The notes beneath the pieces were generated by a model. That model ran no database searches and was not told the DNA's origin. It saw only the letters and a list, made by a program, of their open reading frames with translations. Below are positions 26,688-36,593 of a DNA stretch of 64,000 nt, piece by piece. The position numbers and the translations under genes were made by a program. Numbering within the stretch: position 1 is the stretch's first letter; each line of letters opens with the position of its first letter. The stretch lies in assembly GCA_025617375.2 (NCBI GenBank), contig JAMYGW020000002.1, positions 3,038,001 to 3,102,000 on the forward strand. The letters are read 5' to 3'. This DNA is from Acarospora socialis. Lineage: Eukaryota > Ascomycota > Lecanoromycetes > Acarosporales > Acarosporaceae.

Positions 26688-27418
26688 TGTGATGTCGTGG
26701 TATCAGGCTTGTCACCAAACTCTGGGGAGGCTCGTCTTATGACTGTCTGCGAGAGCGTAATCGTATATCAATTCGTAGTTGAATGTTCCTCAATTATTAC
26801 TGACTCGAAAGCCACACTTCCGTAACCGGGGTCCTTCGACCGGGAGTTCCCGTACATAGCTCATACAAAGGGTTCAGGTCGCGCGTCACTCGGCGTCAGA
26901 ATTTAGACTGAGATCTCGTGTACGATCTGTGGTTATGTTACGTTGTGGAGTGCAATCACTGTCCGGTCTCATGGACAGGTGATGGAGGATGATAATGATT
27001 GGCGGGTCTGGGCCCAAGAAGACAACAATCTGCCCCGGCCTCACCCCGCTCCGGGTTTGGGGTGAGCGCCGCTTTACGCTCGCGCGACGCGGGTGAGGGT
27101 CGCGCGAGCCTGGGTGATCCTGGGTGCTGCCTAGGTTGCCATTCTTGTTTTCCAGTATCCTAACCCTGGCTTGCTGCTTGATTTCGCCCCTTCCCACTGA
27201 CCATTTGGAGTAGAATTGCACAGAACACCTCGCGTTCTCGTAACGGCAGGCGACCCCAAAAATACTATCAGAACCTATCTGCAAACCTGAAAGCCGAAGG
27301 CCGGACTTGCCCTTCCGTGCTCCAAACACTACTAAAAGTAAAGTATGCTTGTGGAAGAAATGGCAAAGGTAAAGTGTTCCCACCAGCCTGCCTCGCCCTT
27401 CTGATCCCTGTTCAGGTT
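26688..27418. other. Intergenic upstream of LIN1
   Basis: No gene is supported. A GC-rich stretch near 27030-27110 contains short near-repeats of GGGTGAG and CGCGCGA. A minus-strand frame at 26886-27545 overlaps the recombinase remnant and has no recognisable domain. Confidence 0.45.
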
Positions 27419-29095
27419 CTGCTCCGAGGTCGAAGTCGAAGCCGTACCTTTCCTTAAAGCATGCCGCCGCCGAACCCTTCAAGAACTTCCTGCAATGGAC
27501 TTTGGATAGATACCCGAATGTCAGGACGAAGGGCGGCCTGGACAACTATTGGCGTGCTTTAAAAAAATATACCTCCGATCGATGTGGTCGCGAATTGAGC
27601 GATGTGCTCACTAAAGATGTGACCAATGTAAAAGCCCATGACCTCTAGGTGATGGTCACTAATTAATGGGTCAGTATGTGCTCACAAAACGGTACGAGCT
27701 TCGGACGCTGCCTAGGGAGCATGGTGTCAGCAGCGTCGACGATATCTATAATATCCTTTTCCACCACTGGGCCCATGACAAAAATGTCTACCGTTGATGA
27801 GCAGCAGCGGCTTTATATCGCCATAGGGATCCTGATGGCTTCGTACTTTGGCTGCCGACGTGTCTCCATGTTCGACACCCGAATTCGCTTCCAGGGTGAG
27901 CAGGAAGATATCAAGCATATCAACTCGCCTACAGGCATGCAGAATCCTCAGCTCAGAGACGTCCAGAATGGCGAAGCTGTCACATAACGTCGCGATGGTG
28001 ACTTCGCTACGAGTAAAGAAGACGACACCGATGATGGCACCGACGACGACGCCAGCGCTGGTCACGACAAGACGGGTTCCCTGCTATAGAGGCACATTGA
28101 ATTCTTCATCGCTCACAACCGCCGTCACGAGGACCCTAACCTGCTCTTCGCCAAGGTTATTATTGTTCATACCAAGGGCGAAGGCAATCGTCCTCGCGAG
28201 TAAGTCCCAACCAATCCCCCCACAGCGCCAGGACGCTTATCGCTCTCGATAGGAAACCCTTCATTGTCGAGCGCGAAGAGGACCCTCTCATTTGTCTACT
28301 CGACCATCTCCTCCACCTGGCCGTTTACAATGATGTTCTCGTCTCGCCAAAGCTATGGACCGTCGACAATATCTTCGGCACTATCGTACCGCCTCGGAAG
28401 AATTCGCTGCAGTTGGAGATCAAACGCGAGGCATTCAATTTTCCCGTATTCAAGGAGCCCAAGCCGCATCATCGGTAGAAAAGGCATCCATCAAGTTACA
28501 GCTCTTCGTTCCAGCACCTGGCTTCGTTACCTGCAACGGCTCGGCCGCAGCTGCGGCTTGGAGAGGCCTTTCACGCAATGTTGCGCAAGACGAGGCTTAA
28601 TCAACGCGGTCAATAGTAAATCTACGCTCTCGTTCTCCCTTGTTCTCGAGGCTGACGTCCGGCGGACAAGACAAAGCGCCATCGTCGGTCCGGGACCAGG
28701 TCTTCGATCACCAGTCGGATACCGTCCACTATTACCTCGACCGAGAGGTCCGATTCAACACGATGGCCGCTTTCCTGGGCCGCCCATCAAATGAAACCGT
28801 TCAAAGGTTGGCTCGGCTTATGACTTCCATCGCTGACCCCAGCGCCCCGACCGCGATCAACCCAGAGATGTCAGCCAAACTGGCCAAAAGCAAGTCTTTG
28901 CTTTCGCTAAGCGCAGAAAGCAGAGCAATTACGGAGAGACTGCAAAAGAGATATGGCTCCGCGAAATATAGCCCCGATAATGACCCCGACTCGCAGCGAA
29001 AGCAGGACGTGGACGCTGCTTTGCATCGGCTGAAGAACAACAAGCGGAATCAACTTTTGGAGAAGCTACTCCTTAACTATGGAGCGCGCATATAG
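27419..29095 (+). pseudogene. Broken DUF3435 tyrosine-recombinase-like gene
   Basis: Fragments in several plus-strand frames follow the order of fungal DUF3435 proteins, the family that includes Starship captain recombinases and Crypton-like enzymes. They are FKNFLQWTLDRYP...DNYWRALKKY (27477-27580), LYIAIGILMASYFGCRRVSMFD (27811-27876), KPFIVEREEDPLICLLDHLLHLAVYNDVL (28255-28341), PRKNSLQLEIKREAFNFPVFKEP (28394-28462), and VRDQVFDHQSDTVHYYLDREVRFNTMAAFLGRP (28699-28790). The last corresponds to the C-terminal DQVxGH...YY region. Frame changes and stops (for example TAG near 27647 and tandem TGA near 27796) prevent a single product. Some breaks might be introns, but not all. GC content is normal, so this copy was not mutated like the left-edge block. 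Confidence 0.7.
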
Positions 29096-29233
29096 GGTAG
29101 CGGCGCTTTGATATTCAAGGCGCAGCAGGGCAAACTGAAAAATATAGAGCTACTGCTAGCCCGGGGCGCAGATGTGGATAAGGTCGAGTTCGTACTGTTA
29201 AGGCTAATTATAATGTACAAAAAGTTGGATTAA
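29096..29233 (+). pseudogene. Ankyrin-repeat fragment
   Basis: Directly after the TAG that ends the recombinase remnant, and in the same frame, the sequence reads GSGALIFKAQQGKLKNIELLLARGADVDKV and stops at 29231-29233. This is a clear ankyrin-repeat signature (helix, LLLxxGADV turn). The preceding LLEKLLLNYGARI also looks like the end of an ankyrin unit. It is too short to be functional alone and may be a captured or adjoining gene scrap. Confidence 0.55.
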
Positions 29234-29534
29234 ATAACATTCTATAGCACGCGTCCAAGGCAGCTCCTGATTTTACGTCACAGCTTTGCACGTAGCTATG
29301 TTTAAAGGGCATCAGACGGTTACGACATTCAAGAAAGTGTTGTACACCTTTCGGAATCAGCTGTAGTGCACCTAACACTTACAACACATTGCCTGACTCA
29401 ATCCTCCGTAGGGTTGATACAAAAAACATCCCCGCACTTCTCCGCTGCTTTTCTTCCTCTGTTCACTACATACCGATGGCTTGAACCCTAGCTAGAACCT
29501 ATTTTGCGCACCAGTAACGCATGAGTCTCCCCAA

Positions 29535-30158
29535 ATGTCAGTACCGGCGGTACCAAACACAGGACTTTATATCGGCCGCGAACCACAGCCCGAGGTAACA
29601 CAGCCTGTGGAATTGTCGATTGGAGCCGCGTTTCGTCCATTTGTCATTGCGTATAAATTCCAAAATTCCAAAATTCCAGATGAATCCTGCGTTTTAACTC
29701 CCCCACAAAAGTCCGCCACGATCATGAAATACACACAGCCAAAGCTTCAGATCAATATGAAGAATCTCCCTAACCAGATGAGCGACTGCCTCGATGCATT
29801 ATATCAATGCCGCTCTAACCATGGTAGTTCCGACGCTATGAATGTTAGCCAGGTACCCAGCGCCGTCTGTGTCCTTCAGATTGCGCAACAATTCGCAGCA
29901 AAAGCCGCAAACTGTCTCTCACAACAACAGTTTCACCAGCTACTGCAATTTCTTCGAGGTCCAGCGCACGGCAAGGTTCAGAACATGGAGTTATTGGAAC
30001 AACTTCTGGCACACAAACTTGAGCAGTTCCATTCTACAGAAGTTGAAATTTCCGGTGAAGGTTGTGATAGACTTGCCCGCCCCGGTGGTCCAGCAAATGC
30101 CAACCTAGAACTGATTCTACACATCCAAAGTGAGGATGATGTCCTAGGTGGGTTCTGA
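29535..30158 (+). CDS. Hypothetical protein, possibly first exon of a larger gene
   Basis: A 207-codon open frame. I recognise no domain. The middle is Gln-rich and helical (IAQQFAAKAANCLSQQQFHQLLQFL, ELLEQLLAHKLEQFH). It lies in a gene-poor accessory stretch after the recombinase debris. A GTGGGT donor-like site overlaps its end (30148), so it could continue into downstream exons, but the intervening 540 bp contains stops in all frames and I could not build a convincing joined model. Decayed coding sequence is an alternative. Confidence 0.3.
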   Translation: MSVPAVPNTGLYIGREPQPEVTQPVELSIGAAFRPFVIAYKFQNSKIPDESCVLTPPQKSATIMKYTQPKLQINMKNLPNQMSDCLDALYQCRSNHGSSDAMNVSQVPSAVCVLQIAQQFAAKAANCLSQQQFHQLLQFLRGPAHGKVQNMELLEQLLAHKLEQFHSTEVEISGEGCDRLARPGGPANANLELILHIQSEDDVLGGF

Positions 30159-30700
30159 GATTCTTGTAGCGCAACTATAAGTCTTCTTCATGAGAAAGAA
30201 ATCCATGAGACCTTTGTGTTCGGCTATGACTGGCATTGACGCGCACAAGGGCACTTTCATTGCAACACTTGTTGCCCTGCATCAACGTGAAACCAACAGT
30301 TGAGAGAATTTCACAACCAATTCTTCAGCGACCTACTGGAGATGTTACCGCTACCTTTCGTCATCACAACATTCAGCTGTACCCGGGACAATCTCCGGAA
30401 ATACCTGTGAAAGACTGTGATGTCTTTGGAGATTGAACTCATCACCCCTACTGGTGTTTTGAGATTCAATCTGGACATCAGAATTGATAGTACTTTATGC
30501 TGTATCATTCTCCATGTTCCTCACCCAACCACTGGGTTCTTCACAAGCCGAAAGAACAGAGGATTGATGACTATTCAAATTGATGCTGGCATGAATTTTA
30601 TTCTATGACTGATAGGTAAAGACTACAATTCTACTAGCTTTGTTAATCGGTATTCAGGCAGCCGCCTACGCTTTGTCCACACCGCACCTCTTCCAGAGAT

Positions 30701-31396
30701 GTGGGGCTATGTTTGAAAAGAGGCTGTAGAAAAAAGTTGCGGCTTGAAGACTATTCGCCAAGCTTTCTCAGCTGGGTATGCAGGTACATAGGTCACGACC
30801 TGGTGCTCGTTCTTGCTACTGGAGCCAGCCTTGCTGGGACGACAGCAAAGAAGATCGTTTCAAGGATACACAAATGCTCCATCACCACTTCATCCTTCAC
30901 GCCATTTCAAGTCGCTGAACCGACCGGCTCAGACAATCCGGAATGCGAAAAGCATTCCCAGCAAGATCAGGAAACCGACAGCAAGAGAGAAGCCCCTATA
31001 GCCCTTCTTCACGTCCCTAGATCGCCCTCCATTCTCCATCGTCCACTGGTGGACGAAATAGACATTCCTACGCCACTCGACGATTCGTATGAGGATAACG
31101 ATGAAGACCAAGGTCTTCCAATAGAAAGCGAGGCTGGTTCCGACGAGGCTGGTAAGCCAACGACTTGTCACGGAACTGCTGTCAAAGTATACAAGAATGG
31201 AAGGGTCATCATCTCTAGTGCGGAGTTCCCTTTAGAATTCCGTACTAGCAAAACACAAGCTCAGAAGATCTGCAGCTTCGGGAGCACGCCGAGAATTTAC
31301 TTCTCGCCTACACATATCGAAATTCGGGTGAACAAGGAGGTCGTCTATACAAAGTCAATTGAACGTCTTCTGGGGTCTCTTGAAGGAGCTCAGTGA
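30701..31396 (+). CDS. Hypothetical acidic protein fragment
   Basis: An open frame of 231 codons, unrecognised. The stretch around 31035-31150 is acidic (DEIDIPTPLDDSYEDNDEDQG). It ends with an ordered-looking segment, TAVKVYKNGRVIISSAEFPLEFRTSK to IEIRVNKEVVYTKSIERLLGSL, with a beta-strand-like pattern. A second frame at 31406-31963 starts 10 bp on and may be a later exon of the same gene. The true start is unclear. Confidence 0.3.
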   Translation: MGLCLKRGCRKKLRLEDYSPSFLSWVCRYIGHDLVLVLATGASLAGTTAKKIVSRIHKCSITTSSFTPFQVAEPTGSDNPECEKHSQQDQETDSKREAPIALLHVPRSPSILHRPLVDEIDIPTPLDDSYEDNDEDQGLPIESEAGSDEAGKPTTCHGTAVKVYKNGRVIISSAEFPLEFRTSKTQAQKICSFGSTPRIYFSPTHIEIRVNKEVVYTKSIERLLGSLEGAQ

Positions 31397-31405
31397 CTGT
31401 CTCGG

Positions 31406-31963
31406 TTGATTCTTGAAGAACAAGCGTTCCGGGGAACACCGCACGAAGATGAACATGCGGAAGCAGAACCTTATAGCGGCCTTGATATCGTATCTCATGA
31501 GCGCCATGGTGGCACTTATAAAAATGGAGAACTGAAGAGGAAGCTTCTGCAGGGTGCTATTTTCCACTGCGCTCAGTTGAAAAGTCGCGGAGCTCATACT
31601 GAAAATAGGGTGTTCTTTCGAGGCGTGCAATTGGCGGTCCCCTTGGAAGCGAATACTCAAACAGTTTGTGTTCGGGTCGACCTTGTTCCAGAGGGGACAG
31701 TCCATCCGCACGAATGTATCAACGGTGGCGAGGCAGGCGATCCAGCACATCGTCTTAGCATCCAAATCAGATACAGAACCGTGCATGAAAATGGACAGAA
31801 GAAATTCTGGTACAGAACTTCAGCGCAAGGCAACATTAAGAAGCTCAACTCCTTAGTTGACTTTTTAGAGAATAAGGATGGAGATTGGATAGCTACGCAA
31901 CCACGACGATTTCTTGATAGAGATTACAGCCGCAAGAGGTTCAAGACATCATACACAAGTTGA
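31406..31963 (+). CDS. Hypothetical protein fragment
   Basis: A 185-codon frame with no domain I recognise. It reads like real protein (VFFRGVQLAVPLEANTQTVCVRVDLVPEGTVH...IRYRTVHENGQKKFWYRT). It ends in a basic tail (RDYSRKRFK), a possible nuclear signal. It is probably continuous, through a small intron or frameshift, with the preceding frame. No function is assigned. Confidence 0.3.
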   Translation: MILEEQAFRGTPHEDEHAEAEPYSGLDIVSHERHGGTYKNGELKRKLLQGAIFHCAQLKSRGAHTENRVFFRGVQLAVPLEANTQTVCVRVDLVPEGTVHPHECINGGEAGDPAHRLSIQIRYRTVHENGQKKFWYRTSAQGNIKKLNSLVDFLENKDGDWIATQPRRFLDRDYSRKRFKTSYTS

Positions 31964-32921
31964 GCTCTACGAACCGGAGCTAAAGGTAAGGCCCTGAATT
32001 CTCTCCTCTGAGAACTATTACTTCCACGATAGCAGGCAGCCCTTGGTCTTGTCAAGCCTCGAGGAGCGATTGTGAGGGAGCTCGCTGAGGAGCAGAGGTA
32101 AATTCCCGTGGTGGCTATATACTACGGTAAACGAGTCTAAACGAGGCATTAAGAACAGGTGTGTGGTGGTTGGGGTGAAACGTGGTGAGGCATACGCCGT
32201 TTAGGCTTGACAGGTCTACACATGTGCCTCCTCGATGGACTTCTCTAGCAATATAAAGATCTTCAGCTAGCTCAGACCGAACTCGGAATCAGCATTAGGG
32301 CTGGAGGATACGGCGTTTGAAATCTGTCGTGCAGGTGGAATCTGGTATATATTAAGCATAGAAGGCAGGTATTATGGATGCCCAGGATCAGCAAAGACAA
32401 AGCTTCAAGACATGGTGGCATTGTCAAGTCGGGTGAAGGACTTGAAGTACAAGGCATCAATTCAATTGAAAGGATGGATTGTCAAATTGATTGCCCTCTG
32501 TTCTGGGAAGGGGAAGATGGACCAAATACAGCGAGAGACGCTAAGAAATCGATACAAGGCTTCTATGTTAAGGGCTTCACGTACGTGTCCTTCAAGATCG
32601 TGACACCAAGATGTAACGCCTGAAAACATCTGCGCAATAGACATAGCTCTTCGTAGAACATACCTTTCTCAGGACTGATATGATGGCTGGGATGGCCGCT
32701 AGCTCATTGAGGCAGACTTCTGTCCTTTAAAGGGTAGATACATCTCAGGCGGCCCGCAGTACATCACAAAACGAAGGTGGTGGTGAAATGCGATATCTCT
32801 ATATCATATGAATAGCAGTATCTAATAGATTTAGAATCCTGCTTGAAAACGTAAAGTCCTTTCTTAGAAAATTCTTTATGGTGATATATTATATTATTAT
32901 ACATGCTATTTGAGCAAATAG
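31964..32921. other. Gene-free, AT-rising region before the tRNA
   Basis: No supported gene. Composition becomes AT-rich after about 32800, and the 45 bp before the tRNA contains TATATTATATTATTATA, an upstream AT element of the kind seen before fungal Pol III genes. Confidence 0.4.
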
Positions 32922-32942
32922 GGACGTGTGGCCCAATGGTTA

Positions 32943-32994
32943 GTGCCTCGATTATTTAATTAAAGTAAATCAAAACTAACATCATTACTAGGCA
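32943..32994 (+). other. 52-nt insertion in the tRNA D-loop
   Basis: It lies between GGTTA and AGGCG. Its ends carry an inverted pentamer, TGCCT (32944-32948) and AGGCA (32990-32994), able to pair. Read as a spliceosomal-type intron it would be GT-AG at 32943-32991, with an ACTAAC branch-like motif (32975-32980), leaving three extra D-loop bases (GCA). Confidence 0.65.
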
Positions 32995-33005
32995 AGGCGC
33001 TTGAC

Positions 33006-33057
33006 GTACATCTTCCCCGGGCCCTGGAGTGATAATTATTACTAATATTTGCAACAG
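33006..33057 (+). other. 52-nt insertion in the tRNA anticodon loop
   Basis: It starts GTACAT and ends CAACAG, with TTACTAAT (33039-33046) at a distance from the 3' end normal for a branch site. It sits between tRNA bases 32 and 33. Exact excision restores the loop C-T-A-C-G-A-A. The boundaries look like a short fungal spliceosomal intron rather than a tRNA-endonuclease intron. Confidence 0.65.
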
Positions 33058-33099
33058 TACGAATCAAGAGATTCACGGTTCGATCCCGTGCACGTTCAG

Positions 33100-33111
33100 T
33101 TTTTTTTTTTT
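33100..33111 (+). terminator. Pol III terminator (T12)
   Basis: Twelve consecutive T residues begin two bases after the tRNA discriminator base, as expected for RNA polymerase III termination. This supports the tRNA as a transcribable unit. Confidence 0.8.
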
Positions 33112-33582
33112 CCTTTTTCTTAATTTCTCTAAAACAAGAGACAGGAGAGACATGATGCGACTTTACTACTCCGAGCAATCGTGGCGAATACGTGTATTCG
33201 GATTAGGTATAGAAATTTAGGCTCTCCATACTCCGTACTATATTCTGGATTCAAGGCGAAGCGAGAGGAAAGCTAGAAGAAATAGATTAAGCTTCTGGTA
33301 CTCCCTTTTCGAGAATAAGGGCGGCCGCGGCCATCTCTGTCTTCCAGTATAGGGATATAAGGTGAGTGGGAGGGTGAGCGTAGGAGACATAGCATCCCGT
33401 CCGGGTGACACGTTACCTCTGCTCACCCACCTCGCGGGCTAGAGCGGCAGGCCCCAGGCGAGCTTTGAGTGAGCGAGGGGCAGATTTTTGTCGTCTTGCT
33501 CTGCCAAGAAGTACTCCCGCATTACCTATACTAGAGTGTGGTTACGTGGAGTAACAGAGCCTTGCATTCTCCACTTGCAGGA
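33112..33582. other. Intergenic, tRNA to P450 3' end
   Basis: No supported gene. Short overlapping frames only. Confidence 0.5.
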
Positions 33583-35307
33583 TCAAACAATTGCCGCCTT
33601 TCCTCGCACCACAGCCCTCACGCCCTTGGAATTCAGCTTAGGAAAGGGAACGTGATAGTCATGCTGAAACTCCACATCTGAGATGTCGGTCTCAAAAAGC
33701 TCCATGTCGTAGCGCACCACAGCCGCCACGACCAGAAACATCACTGCGTGAGCGAGATTGATCCCAACACAGTTTCTTCCGCCCTTGTTGAATGCCATCT
33801 GATATTTACGTCTTTCGGCGCCCAGCGGACCCAACCAGCGGTCAGGATTGAATGCCCATGGGTCTGGAAAAATGGTCTCGTCCGTGTGGACGCAGAGTGT
33901 TGTCATGCTAACCGGGGTTCCGGGGGGAATGGTGTGTTGTTGGTACTGAAGGGCTTCGTCTGGTGCGATGCGGCATACTCTTGCTGTCACACCGAAGGAT
34001 AGACGATTGCCTTCCGCGATCACGGCGCTGAGGTATTGGAGTTGCTCGAGTTCGGACCAGGTAGCAGTTTCGGGGACCGTGCGAAGCTCAGCTCGGAGTT
34101 TCTCCATGAGCGGAGGGTTGGCTAGGAGGTGGAAGTGGACAGTGGCTATGGATTTGGCAGTTGATTCTGTTCCTGTAGGGCCATTAATTACTTAGACGTA
34201 CGACGCCCGCTGCAAAGACTGGAGAATACGACATACCAGCCATGACGAGTAATGTTCCTTCCTGCTCCAGCCGCAATAGGCTTTTTTCTGAAGGAGGTAA
34301 TGTTGGATTATCGCGTAACTCGTAGAAGACCGAACGCTTCCCCCCTTTCTTAGAGTTGTCTTTATCGTTCAGCACCTGTTGAATTTCGTCACGGATTTTC
34401 TAGCCTGGTGTTAGTGGGCAATGACGAGAAGGACTGCAATTTACCGTAGAGAACTCAAGCATGTCAAGCACGCCTGGCGGCATGAGGGGCTTGCCCAACG
34501 TCATCGGCAACATGTCAAGTGCCTCTACCACCCAGGGAAAATGTTGGTTGACCTTGACGCCTAAAAGGAGCCTTGACAAATTATCTCGCAGGGTGGACGC
34601 TCGTACTAAGCTTCCCAAAAGATTGTCATCGTGTCCGAAGCTGTAATGCGAGACGACACTACATCACATAAGCTAAACTGAAGGAGGGCTCAAGGACTCA
34701 ACTCACTCGTTTGCAAAAGCAAAGTAAACATCAGATAGATTGATGAGTGCTTGCTGATTGGAATGATTATCGAGGCATCGGAGAAGCTGCTCTACCTTCT
34801 GCGTAATAATTGGCTCAACAGCGGTAACGCTCTTCTTGCTGAAGAAGGGGTTGAGCGCCTCTCGTCGCTTTCGATGGAGGTCATGTTTCGTAGAACCCCC
34901 AACCGACATTGGCAACTTCAAGGTCCTGGTCTGAAACTCATACTTGTCACGCTTGCGAAAGGATGGCGCGTAGATATCATCCAAGAATCCTATGTCGTTG
35001 ACATGAACCTCCCACGGCGAGACCCGTATGATTGGTCCTATAGGTCTGTAAATCGAACCAAATGCCTTTGGCAGATCACGATACACATACCATATTCCGT
35101 GTGTAGATCCCTTATCTTCCAGACGTACTTGCCAGGCCTGATCACATCGTAATAAAACTCATACCACGACGTTAATGCAGCGAGCTTTGGACCGGGGATC
35201 TTCGCGAGAGGGCTGAGGAGAAGTCTGTAAACCACGCCGTAAATGAGCGTTGCCAGCTGTAAGAGGCTGAGGGTGATGGCTATCTCGGTCCAGGAAGTCA
35301 GCACCAT
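33583..35307 (-). CDS. Cytochrome P450 monooxygenase
   Basis: In transcript order the exons are 35307-35091, 35037-34707, 34640-34445, 34399-34237 and 34172-33583, encoding 498 residues. It is a microsomal haem monooxygenase. An N-terminal membrane anchor (ITLSLLQLATLIYGVVYRLLL) is followed by the Pro-rich hinge IPGPK. The I-helix oxygen site is MAGTEST. The K-helix ExxR is EGNR, where many relatives have EGLR. The PERF-like segment is FNPDRWLG. The haem ligand is in FNKGGRNCVGINLAHA. The order and motifs (GPIIRVSPWEVHV near the start) resemble trichodiene-oxygenase-like fungal P450s, but the substrate cannot be inferred. Four introns (53, 66, 45 and 64 nt) restore family junctions. It is divergent from a UstYa-like gene 1.3 kb away, suggesting a secondary-metabolite role. 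Confidence 0.92.
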
Positions 35308-36593
35308 AGTGACGAGAATTGGAGATATTCTCTATTAGACGTGAGCTTTATAATTTTCCTCCCAGCCGTGCGCTCAACCCATATTAGCCTCTCTTATAAA
35401 CCCCGAAACGCTCGGTCTCACAATCAGCCTTGTAGCGTTTGGTCTACGACATGATCAAGCTGTTGTGAAAATAGAGCAGCGAATGGTGTCACAATGTGGG
35501 TAAGACAGCCTCTGCGTAGGGGGTGGAGTCTTGATCTGATTACCTCAGGTAGGTTGGGATATCTGGTCCGTTTGGATTGCGCGACACAAGGTACATGTAC
35601 GGAGATGCGATGAAGGTAGAAAAATGCGGAGAAGGATACTGGACTGCCTCATCCCGCACTCAACGATCACCAACCCTTTACCCCAGCGCGACGGTGCATC
35701 ATCATTCAGTATATCCCAACATCTCAGGATTCGATAGCACTGTCTCTAAGTGGCAAACCACAGCTTCAAAACCTGTGTGGGCCGAAGGGTTGCATCATCT
35801 CTATCAACTCGTGACTGCTGTGCCACAAAGCCGTGTATTTCTCACCGGGCAGACCCACTTTTTGAGCCGTTCAAGCTGAGAACTGGTCATCGACAGAAGT
35901 AAGAGTACTTACCCTACCAGCTATCTGTGCTGCGTTCGCTCTGATCTACATGTGTGATAAGGCGCTGAGCCGCTTTCCTGCTTGATCTACTTTCAACAAG
36001 TCAAGACGTTCGGCGATAGTTGCGACGAAACACTCAGTTTGCCTTGTGCCACCCCGGATGCTGTCGGTGACAGTAGTAGGAAAGGGGGCCCGAATTCAGT
36101 CAGGCGCGAACCCGGGGCGTGAATATCGGATACAGGTGAAGCTGCCTATCCCTGCTTCCCTAGGATCAGCCCGCTTGACGGTTGGACATGGGCCCTTGAC
36201 TGTGACAGAGCACGGATCCTACGTATGGCTGTGCTGCAGTAGCACGGACAAGCAGATTCAAATGTGACTGCACAATACCTTAATAGTTGCAGTGTGACTT
36301 GCAAGGAGCTCTGGATCAATATCGAACAGATCCTTGTCATGTATAAGCATGCGGAACACCTGTCTGTTTTGTTACTGTTTCATTACAAAAGCGTTCGATC
36401 TCTGTGTGTTGAAGCTGACAATGTACCCTCACTGCCGTTGTTTCTGCCGGTTGAACATTTCGGGTCTATTGCAAACCCTTCTTCTTGATAGATTCCATGC
36501 CGGTTTTCCTAGAAACTTCCTTCAGCATTGCCGGTGATCTTTTCTTAGAAGTGCTTGAAGATTTCTACTTGCCCTTATGTGCGTAACCCTATC
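35308..36593. other. Divergent promoter region between P450 and UstYa-like gene
   Basis: This 1.3 kb is shared upstream DNA of two divergent genes. I see no precursor-peptide gene or third biosynthetic gene in it. Short frames at 35577-35879 and 36046-36267 are unrecognised. Confidence 0.5.

Larger units (their letters stand above)
32922..33098 (+). tRNA. tRNA-Arg (anticodon ACG) with two non-canonical insertions
   Basis: The ends form a perfect frame. The acceptor stem GGACGTG pairs with CACGTTC (one G-T pair) before discriminator A (33098). Next come T8 G9, a D-arm starting GCCCAATGGTTA (A box TGGCCCAATGG), and a T-arm CACGG-TTCGATC-CCGTG (B box GGTTCGATCCC). The anticodon stem CTTGA (33000-33004) pairs with TCAAG (33064-33068). 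Between these lie two insertions, 32943-32994 in the D-loop and 33006-33057 in the anticodon loop after base 32. Removing both 52-nt segments leaves a 73-nt arginine tRNA with loop C-T-ACG-A-A, D-stem GCC/GGC and intact conserved bases. A T12 run follows at once. Normal nuclear tRNA introns lie between bases 37 and 38, so both insertions are unusual. A pseudogene cannot be excluded. Confidence 0.75.

Noticed and set aside
26215-26742. 175-codon plus-strand frame over LIN1
   Set aside because: Shadow of the charged LIN1 coding strand; Ser-rich artefact.
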